Numbered from the stretch's first letter, positions 44,159-58,153 are shown. The stretch: DNA of 64,000 nucleotides from Litomosoides sigmodontis (GCA_963070105.1 OY718808.1:124001-188000), one strand, 5' to 3'. Notes: generated by a model not told the origin, from the letters alone. Numbers and translations are program-made.

Positions 44159-45840
44159 GCGAACTTTTCGTTTTTCCATTTTATCAAATTTAAAAGATTC
44201 TGTTCATTTGACTGATCTTTCCTTCTTGCTTTTTTGTTTTCACAATTTCAAAATTGCATTTAACATTTTGTTTTTCTAACTTGTATGGCACGCAAAAATT
44301 GAATAATGCCGTCTTTTAATGAATGCATGCCAATTATAAACAATACATTTCTAATTTGCGCATTAGTTAAAACATAAAATTGTTGAATATTGAGCTGAAT
44401 TTATGGCGTTGCTCAGCGGTTCATGAATTACTACTTTGTTGCCGTTCTGATTATCAGCCTAGCCACAATTTTTTGATTTGAAGCAGCAATTTAATTTAGA
44501 ACTGGGTATTCCTCTTTAACAATATTTCACTACTTAATTTCTTTTACCACTTTCTTCTCTCCTGTCATTCCTTCACCAATTATGTCAAAATCTATCGGCA
44601 TCAGTCATTTGAAATTTGTTCTTGTTCTTAGCTCTCAATTCTCCCTATTTTCGTTGTTTCCGTCTCGTCCATCTATCCATCTATCTGTCTGAAGTTACAT
44701 CTAACAATATTTCACTTTGCTAAACCAAGAATGAATTGACTTTTAAAAGGTGGAGAAAGAGGTAATCGTTTGAAACGGAACTATATGTTTCTTTATTTCA
44801 GAAATTACATTAGTAAAGGGAAAATAAAAGCAATGAAAGAGTAAAACTTCAGCGCCATGCGAATCAAGCAGTCACTACCGTCAATACCCGAAAGTCCATC
44901 ATTCGGTTTTTTGTTAGCTTTCAGAATTCTTCCGTTTCTCCGTCGTCCACTTCGACAATCACTTGCCGCGTAGAGCTGCTGCATCTTGACCTCACGGAAA
45001 ATCAAAAGGTCAACGATCCTTATTGATAAAATACTGAAAATCACTGATTGCTAATAGCAGCAGCTGACACTGTGACGGGTCAATGATAACTGCCCATCAT
45101 GAATTATTCTACTGTCGACGGCCACAGAGGTGGTGTCACGGCGCATTCATATCTGCACAACATAGACATGATATCATCATCATCATCATCATCGATGTTT
45201 GCGCTCATCAAATCGATGCGAATGCAAAGAAGCACCATTTAGGTTGCACTGAAATGAAATCAATGCTTCCTTCTGACGAAGTGGCAGTGTGCAGGAAATT
45301 TGATTACGAAGTCAGCAAATCAGAAGGGAGGAATTCTTTCGGAAAAAAATGAGACAGCGCCTATCATTTTCCAGTGCTATTTTAAATAAAAGGGCAAAAA
45401 GGGAGCCTTCATGACTTTCTCCACTCACTCATAATTAAGTGGATGAAAATTTTAATTGAAAAAATGTGAAGCGAACAAGAAACAACGTTTATGAGGATAG
45501 GACATGAAAATTTATTTCAATATAATTAGGCTTCAGTAACTGAATCATTTCTGTTTGTGGCAAAATGAAAGTTCTTCATAAAATAATTAATTATTTTTAA
45601 TGACAGCGACATTTTTTAAATTTCAAATCCAATAGTTTGTGAATGAGAGAAATATCTTTAAATTTGTCACACTTCATTTTATGTCGTTGGGAAACGATAA
45701 TGCTTGTGATAGGTTTATCACACTTTGCTCCCAAAAATCTGAATCGATCGTTCGCCATTTTCTTCCGCCTTGTCTCTAGAAATGCTCGCCATCACTTGAC
45801 TTGACTCGTTATTACATGCAAGGGAGACATGATGCTTTTT

Positions 45841-45843
45841 CTC

Positions 45844-45888
<45 letters not shown>
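45841..45888. repeat. (CT)n microsatellite
   Basis: 48 bp of CT with one CCC step. Confidence 0.95.
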
Positions 45889-45889
<1 letters not shown>

Positions 45890-46602
45890 TTTCAAACCCG
45901 TCACTTGTACTAATCACGGAAAAACGCCTCCTCTGAACTCGACGTCACGTTTACCATACTTTTACTTTTCCCGCATCATCCAATTGTTTGTTTTTCTTTG
46001 TTTAATCAATTGTTTATTTTTTCAAGTGCTATCTGTTTTATTCTCCCTGGCACAATTACATGTGCTTATTATGGAGAAATGTTTTTGTGAAAAAAAGACT
46101 TTTAGTAAAGTTCGCCTGTAAAAGGTAAGGACCAATGCATTAATCCAACTGTCAGTTGAATTACGCGGCAATTGCGAATTTTCATTGAAAACTTCAAAGC
46201 AAAAGTATTTTGAAGGAGAAAATTTCACACATACTACAGTTTTTAAGAAAAGCAGAAATTCTACTTTGCGAAATTTAATTACCAAACTTACATGAGCGAA
46301 AGAGGAGAGTAAGCAAATAGCTGGGATGAAGTCAGAAGCTACGGCACTGAACTCTAGTCTAAATGCTTTCCATTTCATGACCTTTCTATGCCTCATCTCC
46401 TTCAACTAAAGGAACGAACCATTTTTTGCCCTTTTCTCATCAACCAATTATACGGATACTATCTGCAAACGAACAAAATTTCCATTTTGCTACCTTACAA
46501 TTTTCATTTCATCAGCCAGTTGTGCTGCTAACTGTGCTTATGCAAATTCCTTTCTTTGGATTTTTCGAGTAAAGAGAAAGTGAAGAGGAGATCTACTGAG
46601 GA

Positions 46603-46654
46603 GTGAAGACGTTGAAGGATAACGCAGTGCGGTGAAGACGTTGAAGGATAACGC
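46603..46654. repeat. 29-bp tandem duplication
   Basis: A 23-base string starting GTGAAGACGTTGAAGG occurs identically at 46603 and 46632, separated by six bases. Confidence 0.9.
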
Positions 46655-47456
46655 GCCAATAATAGAAGAGAAGACAATGGACTGAATGGAGTAAGTTTAT
46701 CAGAATTAAATTAAAGGATATTAAAACATTTAGCATTTTCAGCCAAATCTTTAGATGATCATTTGTTTTTGTAACTTATTCGCTGCTCTCGCGGATGATT
46801 CAATTCGCAAACAAATTGCTCATGACACTTCCATCGGCTTGTTTCATAAGTTAAAAACATCGCCGCTTCTTCAGTAACCGTGAAAGGAATCGAATTTTCC
46901 ATTATCAATCATAATTTCATCATAATTCTCATCATTTGCACTACTTGCTGCGAGCTATCGAATGATATTACCTTGTTGTGTGAAATCTACACGTTACACG
47001 CTTTTACGTCGTCTACGTATACACATTTTTTCTCTGTGCGTCTGCTTGGACGCTTGTATCGACGTGATCTTGAGCAGTGCAAACGTGAAAATCCATAGCA
47101 TTTTAAGTATTTTTTGCGCCTTAATTAATATTCCAATATTCTAAAATAATTTGTTTATAAATTTGTCCTCCAATAATGTAATGTCTTCATTTGCTAATTT
47201 TAAAGAGAACGAAGGAAAACGAAGAATTTCGCTTGCTAACTGTTTTCTCTGTTGAATAAATAAATTATGGGAATAAGTTGTCATTCCAACGCTGTTTATA
47301 AAATGGACAAACCCAACATTTTATACTAATATATTGTCATCAAATTTTAAAGAAAGGAAGGAGGGAGAGGGCGAGAGAGAAGGAAAGTGATAGAAAAATA
47401 AATAAAGCAACCGATAAATGTTTCTTACGTAATTTCTGGTACAAATATTCCCCACT

Positions 47457-47479
47457 CCCTCCCCCCTCCCCCTCCCCCC
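47457..47479 (-). other. G-quadruplex-forming motif on the minus strand
   Basis: The plus strand reads C3 T C6 T C5 T C6, so the minus strand has four G runs of at least three joined by single-A loops. This is the classic pattern for a very stable intramolecular quadruplex. It stands alone in AT-rich DNA. Confidence 0.85.
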
Positions 47480-50096
47480 GCATGAATTCTTTGTCAATCA
47501 TGCCTTCTCGTTTTGTATTTTGATATTTTCCAAAATATTATGCCATTTGTTATGTGAGACATATTTAAACGATTTAAAGATATAACTTGAAAGGGAAACT
47601 CTAAGATATTTATGCATTATCGAATTATTGAAGACTTCCTACTAATAGGACAGAAGCAAAAAAGAGTGCAATTGTAGCTTCTCCTTCTTTTCCCTTTTCC
47701 CTTTGAAAATTTAAAAAATACGGGGCACTTATGTACTGTTTACTTCTGCATATGTCTAAGCGAAGGAAGTATTTGAATCAAAAAGTCTTCTGCGAAATAA
47801 TAACGGGGGAAAGGGATGAGATGAGAAGGGAGTGATGGAGGAACTGAAATTTCATACGTTCGTTCAATCATCTCCCTCCTGCATTCATCATTCAAGCTTC
47901 CCATTCATCAAGCTACTACTACGATAGTAGCTTAACAGTTACATCTTTTTGCTTTACAGACACTTTCAAGTAAAGCTAAACACGAAAGACATCATACATT
48001 GCGTTGTTAATTTTTAAGAGATCGGGAAAGAAGTTGGAGTGCTCGAAGGATGTTGCTGCCGACGTTCACACGTACGTACGTACACGTTCACTACTACGTA
48101 AGTTGACATCTTGGTGGAAGGACAGAGGCAACTTTGGAACTATTAAAAGCTCATATGATTTTACTCATATTGGAAGGCACACATACACAACGGATGTATT
48201 CGAGACATTTCATTTTTTTTCTCAAAGATCTCAAGACCGACAAAAGTTATAAAAAAATGAACTAACTCTTCCTTTCATTGAATTTAGATGCAAGAAATAA
48301 TTAATGCTTACTGTAGGGCTTTGTACAGAATGATGAAAAGAAGAGAGGAGTTGACGACAGTAATCTAATGACACAAAAAATATTTTGGCACAAGGCAACT
48401 GAAGGCACTTCCTTCTGGCCACTGAGGCAAACTAAGATGAAGACGCATGGTGTCGGGAACTTTTTGATTGTTGTGGGTTTGCCGTTTGCTACGATAGAAC
48501 GGTTCAGGCTGCCTATTATAGCTTGTCAGGAGCTTATCCGATTCTGTTCACCGAGTTGCGGCAAAGTGATAGAAGAGAGGAAGTGCTGTATCCTTGCGAT
48601 TGCTAACGAAGGGTATAGCTTATTAATAGCTAGCTTATTAGCAGAACAACAGCTTGTAAAACGCCATCAGAAGTTCATATGAGAATTTACAATGTTAAAT
48701 ATGAATCGCAGACATTGCGAAACATGCTAAATTATGGCTGGTAACAACCATATGCTTGAATAGATATCTAACTTGTAAATGATTTGTAATTAACTGTGAG
48801 GTCACAGCTAAAGTGCTATCACCAGAGTAGTTGGGAGGTTATCCATTAATAATATTTTCGAATTTTCGACAGATGGTCATTGGCATAATCATTAGGCAAA
48901 TTTTGAAGAAGTATTTATGAATATTTCGGCAAATTTGAAAATTTTGTTTTTCTGATAAACTTCTAGTCCATTTTTAAAGCTATATATTCCAAATACATGT
49001 TGGACAGTCATATGCTTCGTTTCAATTTGCTTAATTATTAGTTAATGTATTGTTATCTCTGCAAATTACAAAAAAAAATCACAACTTCGTTTGTTTTTTA
49101 CCTGATTCTAAATCTCAAATTTCGTAAATATATTTCATCAATTCCTGTCTTATCGCAGCGGAAACATCTAACATCCAAACTTCCTTACGACTGTCTATTA
49201 ATCCAATGTTTTAATGAATTGATGAGATAAATTGGACTCGTTATTAAAATGGATGAAGCTACAGAAATTCCTACATGACCGTGCAGATCTTTGTTTCACT
49301 AGTTTTTTTAAAGTACACTTTATTGATCGACTAATTTCCCACTTCGAATTTAATTCCTTTTAATCATTATCTCAACAACGATTTGCATAAATTTTGTTTT
49401 TTTTTTTTTTTTTAATATGTGATATTGCGCACTGCTTGCGCAGTGAACACGTTTTTAAACGTCAATAACTAAAAGTAACCAAATATTTTTTTCAAATCGT
49501 CCTCCTACTGAAGAAAAAAGGCGCAGCGCGAGAAAGCAAATATTTTGGTTCCAAGGAGGAGAAATGAAGGAAATAAGCAACAAGTGAAATAAAATCTTGT
49601 CAGAGCAATTTCGTACTGTGTGTGATCGTGATGGTTGGTGCGGTATGCGATACTCATGAATATCAGGAGTGATCACATGAAGGTGAGAGGGATAATTTCA
49701 GCAGAAACAAGAAAAGATAAGGACAGAGAAAGGGGACCAGGGAAAATCCGTCGAGAATGATTATTGGCGATAGGATTCGCCGTTCCTCTTCTGCTAACTG
49801 AAGATGGGATCTATCCCATTGGAATGCACTGGCATTGAAGAGCTTTATTTCTTTCTCGCTTTTGTTTTAACATTTGCTGAGTTCAGTTAACTCACTCCAC
49901 TCACATTCCTTGATTTTTCTCATCTCTCCCCCTCTTTCTTTCTCTTCTCTCTCTGTCTCTCTTCCCCTTTGTTGATTTCCCATTTTTCTCTTCCTCTATT
50001 TCTCTAAAAAAGGAAATTCTCTTCAGCCTTTTTAAACTGAATATCATTATATTCCTTTTTTAACTTCGACTTCTTTTCTCCTTTATCCTTCTCAGT

Positions 50097-50223
50097 TTAA
50101 GAAAAGGCAGCATTACAACAGTTGTATTCATTTAAATATGTCCTAACACGTTTCAGTTTTGCTTTAGCTAATTGAAAAATACGCGCTGTACGCACTCTTC
50201 CCTGCATAACATCTATTCCGCTG
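50097..50223 (-). CDS. Possible terminal exon, unknown protein
   Basis: After an acceptor-like CACCTTTAG the minus strand stays open for 41 codons to a TAA. The sequence includes MQGRVRTARIFQLAKAKLK and a basic amphipathic pattern that looks coding. It opens in phase 2. I found no upstream exon in matching phase, so this is a weak call. Confidence 0.2.
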
Positions 50224-50949
50224 CTAAAGGTGAACAAAGTTGAAATCAATTCTAAAGTTTGAGAATGGCATATGCGAAATGCAAGTTCCAGATAACAGCA
50301 GGAATGGAATGAAAACTTGATAGAATTAAAAACTGCGAGCACTATAACTAATAATTAATTTATTCCTTTCGCTTTGATCCGAAATATCACGCATGCAACC
50401 TAAAATTATCAATATGGCCCTTCGTACCGAATAGTCTTGTATTTTACTTTTTTAATTTACCGCCTTTTTTTCACTCGAAGTTGCAGTGTGGTTAAGTGTT
50501 ATCATTAACCAGAGGTTAAGTGTTATTAATAATTTTTCTATGCGCAGTCTTCGTCAACAAGTAGTTCTTTAATAAGAATTCGTTTCTGTTTGACATCGTC
50601 AAAGTTTGCAGTGTCGACTTCTGTGTCACCGAGAAATGTTTTGCTAAAACTTACAAGTTCATGCGAAAGACGTAGCCAATCAAATAGGGAAAAATTTCCT
50701 GCTTTAAAGAATAACTGTAATAGTAATTGTGGAGGGTGGCAAGTCGAGAAACTCGAAGTCTAAGGGGAAATGCTTTTACTGTATGCAAATACTGCATGTA
50801 ATATTCTTATCTAAGTATTCATTTAAACGTAATCCATTCATCCATCACGTATCGTATCCTCCCCACACCCAAATCCTAGTTAATCCGTCATATAATGTAT
50901 TAGCGCACCCAAATTTCTGTTTCGCACATTTTTTACCAATCACTCAGTG

Positions 50950-51126
50950 TCACCAGGCCACCCTCTCTGTCAACAATAGATCGCACAGCGAAGGGATGCT
51001 TCTCCTTTGATGGAGGCTGAACATCGGATAGAGCGGTTTGAAGAGAGATATGGGTGCGGTTGTTACTGTATTCACTGTTGTAACGGATAAATCATACGAA
51101 GCTTCTTCCACCACACTCTCAGCCAT
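50950..51126 (-). CDS. Possible first exon, unknown protein
   Basis: ATG at 51126 opens MAESVVEEASYDLSVTT, with donor-like ACA|GTGAAT directly after this stretch and another at ACA|GTAACA. The frame continues open to a stop at 50950. It could pair with the candidate exon at 50097-50223 on the same strand, but the phase-0 donors do not fit that phase-2 acceptor. Confidence 0.2.
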   Translation of the reverse strand: MAESVVEEASYDLSVTTVNTVTTAPISLFKPLYPMFSLHQRRSIPSLCDLLLTERVAW

Positions 51127-51797
51127 CAGCAACCGAGCAAGCTTCTCCTCCTTTTTCCCAACAGCAAGCGCAGAGCAGACAAAAGGAGTGGATTAAAAAT
51201 GCAAAAGAGAAAATAAGCTTGGATGGGTTTATGGATCGGATTGCTTTTCATTCACATCGCCTATTGCAGCCTTCTTCACCACGACAGATCTGTGTTGCTT
51301 ATGCAAGTTTGCTATTAAACTACATATTATCAGCCCATCAAAACACCTTGGAAACACTTAATGTTTCAATTATCTCTTGATTTTTCAAAGCCGATCAATC
51401 TATTTATAAAATCTGTGTATTTACTTCCTCATTCCTTTTTGCTCTTCCTAACGTAACTGGGCAGTTATTGGAAAAGCTTGGATGATAAACGGAAGCAAAC
51501 GCAATTCGTGGATGCCGAAAGCATTGTCAACTTGTTCCTTTCTTTTGCAACTTTCTTATGTCCATTGAAATTACAGTTATGGCGGAACTTTTCACTATTT
51601 CTTCACCACTTCACTTTCTCGAAACCTCTCAGTTCTCACTGTGACAGTACTGGCTGGGTATGTACTCCAAATGAGTGCTCGTATTCATAGATTGCAAGAA
51701 AAAGCCCACTTCTGCTTCTAAATTCCACCATAACTGTAATTTCAATGGACATAGGAAGGATATTTTCATCCCACTGAACTGTCTTATTTAGATGAAC

Positions 51798-51831
<34 letters not shown>

Positions 51832-54800
51832 GGGAGAGAGGAACGAAAGGAAGATGGGAAGAGGAAAGGTTTCCCTCAGTGATCATTTATGAGTGTGCAA
51901 AAAACGCTGTTCTAATTTCAATTTCAGACAGTGATGCCTACAAATTTTATAAAAGAATGAGCGAATGTGAGTTAATGGTAGTCTATGTCGAATTTAAGGT
52001 TCTTTCATAACTTTGTGCTTTCGCAGAAAAAAGCCCTAAAAAGTGGAACATATGTCGCCTTTTTAAATAGTAAAAACTAGTAGGAACAATAGACTATTGA
52101 GATATAATCAGCTTCTGAACTGATCAGGTGTTAAAAGGCAAAACTAAAACAATTCGTATTGAAGAATTTCCCTAATAGTAATGGTAAATAATAGTAACAA
52201 TAAATAACAATAATAAAATGACAATAATTATAAGTTTTAAACCTATTTCCTTAATTTGTGAAGTTACAAAGCGCTTAGTGATGAAGCATCCTTTTCAATT
52301 CAAAGTTGCTTTATATAGTTGATAAATAAATTATTTGCTAGTTGTCGGCAGTTGTCTTTTGCGGCACTCGCAATTTCTCAGTTACATAGTTAATACGTTT
52401 GAGCTTCTTTTATGATAATTTTTTGTTGATTTCCACTTTAATTTAATAATTTACATTTACCTTACTTGTTAGTCCTTCTTACAATTTGGTTCGAACCGTA
52501 CTTTTTTATTACACCAAATGCTCGTACTTTTACTTTTGAAAAAACCTCTGGTCACAATATAACAAATGATACGGTATGTGTACAGTACGCACTTTTCGAC
52601 ATTCAATATTCCTATTATCGAATTATTTTTCGAGATACACCCACACTCTCAAAAGCAGTACAATTACGAAAATCCACTCAAAAAGCACTTGAAAATCAAT
52701 TTTTCTTAATACATTTATTATTAAATAGCTTCAGTTAATATCAGTTAATATTGTTTACAACAATTTTTGAAATTTTCCTCACTCATTTCAGCTGAAATTT
52801 GATATTTTATGCTTTTTCAAAGTGCGTTTGGAATTCGTACTATCTCGGCATTTTCATCAACATAAAATCATTTCAGCTTAAATTCAATGCTTTTTAACTT
52901 TTTTTTCAAAAATACATTCGCAGTCATACAAACAAGTTCGCCTCAGTTGAAATTCAATACTTTTAATTCTTTTAAAAAGCATACTAAAAAAAGCCTTACG
53001 TTAACATTTATTTATCAATGCGAATTGATTCGAATTCAAATTTAGAAAATAAATAAACAACTAACGAAAATATTTTAAGGAAAATACTTGAAAGGACGAA
53101 ATGCATATGTTTCACTTCGATGATGTGCGACTCTTAAGAGGAAAAGGAAAGTTGAGGAGATTTCCACTTCCTCTTCACCCTCTTTCTTTCACCTTTTACT
53201 TACATAAAATTTCACTGTAATTCAAAAAAAATTTGTTTCATCTGATTTCGTTGCATAATTCTAGCTTGTTTTAAGGTTATGGTTAATCTCAGGGCTTCAC
53301 GCACTGATGTCGAAAAATGTATTGTTGTGTTTCCCTTTATTGTTCTTCCGTTAGAATTTCATTTTCCTTTTTTGCTTTTCTGATTCGTTTGCAATTTCCA
53401 CTTATTCCTTAATTTCTATTTCCTTTTTAAGGGATCGCAGCAATGAATTATCTCCCACAAAGCCATCCACTCCTTCTCTCCTCAATTCTTTCAAAAATTT
53501 ACGATTTTCTTTGATTTCTGAAAATTACAACAAATTAATTACAAGTGGAAGGCAAGCCGAAATCAGAATTAAAACTTGAATTTTATGATATTATGCAAGA
53601 CACAGCGTACACTGCTTGCTTCTCCTTTGCATACAAACGTAAAAGGCAATCATTGCTTAATCATTTTCTCTCCTGAAAGGTCAGTTAAACGCAAACAACA
53701 AAATCAATACAGATCGATGAATTTGAATTCTAACAAAGATTATCTAAATTAAAATTTGAAACTTTTGTAGTTAGACAAGAGTTTGTCCGTGCTCTTCCTT
53801 TTTCTGTTTCTTTTCCTCAGGAAGACGGAACGAATAAGGAGTGGTGATAGTTCCACATTTAATGAAATTCGTTCTTTTTCGAAAAAAGAATAAGGGAGGA
53901 AGTTACACTTGCGGCATTGCTATCAAAGTGATCAGTTACGTTCATTTTTCCATTTCTTATTCTAATCATTGTCAACACACGCATCGTTCTCGCGCCCAAG
54001 CGTGGCACAACTATGAGAGCTTTGCAAATCCTTTCTATCCAAAGAGGAATGTCAGCTATGCGATCCACTCATTTTTGTTCATGGAATTTCAACAAGGTGG
54101 AAGTTCATCTGTATTTGCTTAGCGACAGTTCCTTCATTTCCAGTTCTGACTTCATTTGTATTCCAAGGCAGTCTACTTATTGATGCCATAGTTAAAGCAT
54201 TCATTTTAGCCTAAAAGATACTCAAAATGAGATGACAATGATATTTAGTCCACCATATGCAAATTCTACTTCACACCTCTCGCCAGCAAATTCCACTTTA
54301 CTGGATTTGATGTGAAAAAATGTTATGTGCGTGCTTCACCAAAGCAAAGCACAGAGATTTCCTCTCCAATATCTGACTGATTCTTCTTTCATGAATGTTT
54401 CCAGCTTGCGGCAGACAATGCCAAAGCAGTAACCAATTTCCACTGATCAGCTCGCGACAGCTCGGTGACGTCGATGCTTCTGGCCATCGTTGCTGTGTTC
54501 CTCCTCCTCACTTATAACCGTCGCTTCTTCTGTTTGAGCCCAGAAAAGCCTGAATGCTTTAAGAGAACCACTATTTCCTTCTCCTTTTCCTGCCAAGTGA
54601 AATGTAGCATAACCAGCTATATCTTTCTACTTCAGAAATGCCATTGAAGTTGTTGAAAATTCATTGAATCCGAAATTCTCATCACTCAAAGAAAAATTAT
54701 TAAAATCTCACGTACTTGCATTTCTTCACATTAGCGTTAAGAGCAAAAGCCAGTGAAGTTTTTCGCGTTACATATACTCAGCTATAATTTACGTGCTTAG

Positions 54801-57800
54801 CACTTTGCAGCAACAGCGTTGAAATGTTGGTATTTGTGGATAACATCGATGGCAGCGAAAATAACAATGCATTTGGGAAAAGTGTCGGAATTGCCAGCAT
54901 TTGAGCATCGTTGAATGCGCGCATCAACGTCCAAACCAAGTCGTCCACCTCACTCACCTTCAGTTCTAAGTACCGCGTTGTCGTGAAGGAATACCTTGGT
55001 GTGCAGAGTGCTGATTAAGTGAGACGCTCAGCTTTTGCTTAGCAACAAGCTTAGCTTCACAAGGTGAGGTAGTCTTTGGTGATGAATGCTGCATACATGT
55101 GAGGTACGGAACATCCCGTTTTGCATTTCAATGTTATCATTAACTTCTTCTACTGTTATTTTTAATAAAAGGATTGCATTATTCATCTTTGTCTAAAGTT
55201 GTCGTTTGTTCGACGCGCTGGTTAACCTTACAATTGAAGAGCTGAAAGAACCGTATTAGTGTCATTGAATAAGAATTGAGTGGCAGCTAAATAGCTAGGT
55301 GATTCAGACAATCGAACGTTCATTTTACAAATCACTTCATTTAGCTTCGCGGAACGATAACAGCGGTAGCTACTGCGGTACGGCAAACATTCGGATATCC
55401 ATTCGTTGTGCGGGACTAGATGATATCACCCAGTGGTTATTTTTCAAGACGTCGCATATCAACTCATTACGCTCTACGACACATCTGATAAGAAATGAGT
55501 GGGACTAACATTGAGCGGAATTAGTAACTTCATCTCAATAAACTGCTTCTCAGTAGACATTTTCGTTTTTCGCAACTTTGAAATAACTGCGCATTTCACA
55601 AAAAGCTTTGCTAACAATAAGAATGCATAATAAAAAGCAGTATGGAAGAGTCGGGGAAATGTATTTGAAATTAACAACTAAAGTTGCATAAAGGCCATCT
55701 TCCTTCTCTTCACTTTAAGATTATGCAGCCTAGTTTGTTTCACTACTGCGATGATATGGTCGATGTGGTAGAATCCATATTGCATTAAGCAAACGAAAAA
55801 ACATCTAATATGACCGATCCCTATTTCTCAACTGTACATTCATACAGCAATATGCGCTTTGATAACAGAGCAGAAAAATTAATTTCCAAACGTACGGCAG
55901 CGTGCATCTTCCGTAATTTAACCGTCCTCACATCGGCACTGTCCAGTAAGGTGTTATTTTTCAAGCATATATGTCAAGAGCAGCAATCAGATAGCTAAAG
56001 AACACTTGCAAATTAAAGTTTCTTCATTTGAATCATTCCAAGATGATTGACTGGATATGGGGGGGGGGGGGAAAAATCGGAAGATTTCCCTGAAGAAATC
56101 TGCTTAACATTGCTAGTACACACTCTGAGTTTCAGTAAATTCGTCAATACCAGTAAAGAGCAGGTGAATATAACGCGAAAATTAAACAGCAAACGTAGGA
56201 CGACGGATGCTAGACGTCTAAAATTCAGCATGCAAAATCCCTTTTTTTAGTTGCCGTTGAAAGTTTAGGTGGAAGCGATCTTAGTAAGAGACTGTTTTGG
56301 AGGAGGCAGTGAAGCAAGTTACACGCAACGTGATCGTCTCTCGTGGCCGAGTGGAGTGTTGGCAGTAAATGTTGCAAGGATGAGTGAAAAAGTACTTCAA
56401 AAGATCCCAAAGTAATGCCAACATTATAGAAGCGAGTATCGCACGTACGGAAGTACCGCACGAGTATCTCCAAGCTTTCACTACCACGCAAATCATTCCA
56501 AAACCGGCACCTACAATTTCAAATTTATTTTTGCAAACTGCACGTTTGCAACTCTGCGACCATCCGAGGTCGATGTGCCTGCCCAGTCGCGGAAGGTTCT
56601 TTCATACATTGCTCAGGCTCTCCGGGCACCGTTAGGTCAAACAGTAGTGGCTGAGGTCCCTTGGTACGATGTAAAGTTTTTGTGCGGCAGCACCTCTCAT
56701 ATCACTTGCGGCACAAACTGCTATTTGCGGTGATGGCCCTTCTGAAGTTCTGTAGTAACTGTGACAGCTTCTTACCTTGCCGAAGAAGAACTATAATTCT
56801 GTTGAATATGTAGTTGCAGTACCTGAACTGTAACGATAGTCTCTTTGAGACAGGCCTGTAAGCGTCAATGCCTGCCCACAGATACCCCTCGCTGGCCTGT
56901 TTCGTAGCTTCTAATGACGTTTCCCGTGAGATAGTGCTTTAACACTCGACGCAGCTAGTTGGTTGTAAGCATTTCTCTTTTTATCCACAATACATTCGCA
57001 CCCTTGTTGACTAATCAAAATTTGCATATCCACAGAGGAAGCATGATCGAGCTCAGTCGTCAGTAGTTGGAAGCTCTTCGATATTATCAGGATACCCTTC
57101 GTTACCGTCAGTTGTACATTCACTGCTTCGTTCACCGGTTGTTATCTGCGAGGAAGGTTTGTTCACTTCCAGCTTTTGTCTTACATGCAAAAAACCGGAG
57201 TTGTTAATTGCGAAAAGGTTTGTTCCGCTCGTTCAGATTTGTTATCTTACGTGAAGAAAACCGAAGCTTGATGACTCCTTGACTAGTTGCTTAAAAATCT
57301 GATTAAGTTTTTCAAAAGCGTGGCTTACCGAGAGCAAATTCGAAGCAAGATTGTTTTAATTCCTCCGTAAGAGAATATTGTAAAAGTTTCAAAGAATACC
57401 GCTATTTAGGAGCTAGTCAACGGTTAGCAGCCTGACAAAGAATCTGATCAGGTTTTTCAAGGAGAAAAATCATAATTTTCATAGAATTGATGCCATTTTT
57501 GAGAAAAAATTGAACTTTCCCAAGCAGGCTGTGTATGATTGCTTTTAAACAAAATTTAGCTGGGTTTCTTTGAAGTGGGTCCAGTTTTCTTGCCCAAAAA
57601 GCGAGATTTCTCCCAAGAAATTTTTTTCCCATGAAGAATCGCAATTCACTGTCCCCATAACAATTCCATTAGAGATTTTTCCGGGTTCAAACAAAATGGA
57701 TTTGCCGGAAGAATGTTCGTTTCAACTCTCCCTGATATGCATGCAGTCCGACTTTGTTGACCCAGTAGAGTCCGTGTCCACTGCTAAGCAATCAATTGCC

Positions 57801-58153
57801 CCCTTTGATGCTTGAAGAATTGTGATTCAAAGAAGATCTCAGTACTGCAATCATTGCCATTGTCTTCGTAAGAAATGTATCCTGATTCATAAGCCATAAT
57901 TCGTTCTGTGCGAACAATCCTCATCCTCATGTGCTTCATATCTTTCACTTATACTGTAATTGAAGACAAGAAATTACATGGGAATTACCCAATCCTCTTT
58001 TTAACACTACAACGATTCTTCCAAGCTGTCTCGGAATATTGCAATTTAATTTTCTAAAACCACAAAGTCGTTTCTGTTGTCAGTGAACTTCACAAAAAAA
58101 TATATAGAAAATTTAACGAAGCAACTTATTCGGCATCCATTTTGCAGTTGTCA
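51127..58153. other. Non-coding block; possible degenerate coding relics at 56.3-57.8 kb
   Basis: No firm gene. A (GA)n tract lies at 51801-51828 and a 13-G run at 56059-56071. Between about 56.3 and 57.8 kb several 70-85 codon frames on both strands look more protein-like than their surroundings but are mutually out of frame and show no domain. Just upstream of the two-finger gene, TTTTGCAG at 58141-58147 may be a trans-splice or intron acceptor. Confidence 0.4.
54474..54647 (+). CDS. Possible small Cys-containing secreted peptide ORF
   Basis: A 57-codon frame begins MLLAIVAVFLLLTYNRR, which would suit a signal peptide, and then has five cysteines. There is no promoter, splice or homology support. 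Chance is a fair explanation. Confidence 0.12.
   Translation: MLLAIVAVFLLLTYNRRFFCLSPEKPECFKRTTISFSFSCQVKCSITSYIFLLQKCH

Larger units (their letters stand above)
44159..50096. other. Non-coding block, no supported gene
   Basis: Mostly AT-rich. A minus-strand frame near 44880-44985 (beginning MQQLYAASDCRSGRR) has a coding look and a G|GTATTG donor, but no partner exon was found. A (CT)n tract lies at 45841-45888 and an 18-T run at 49396-49413. The 104-codon plus frame at 48368-48682 shows no domain. Confidence 0.4.
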
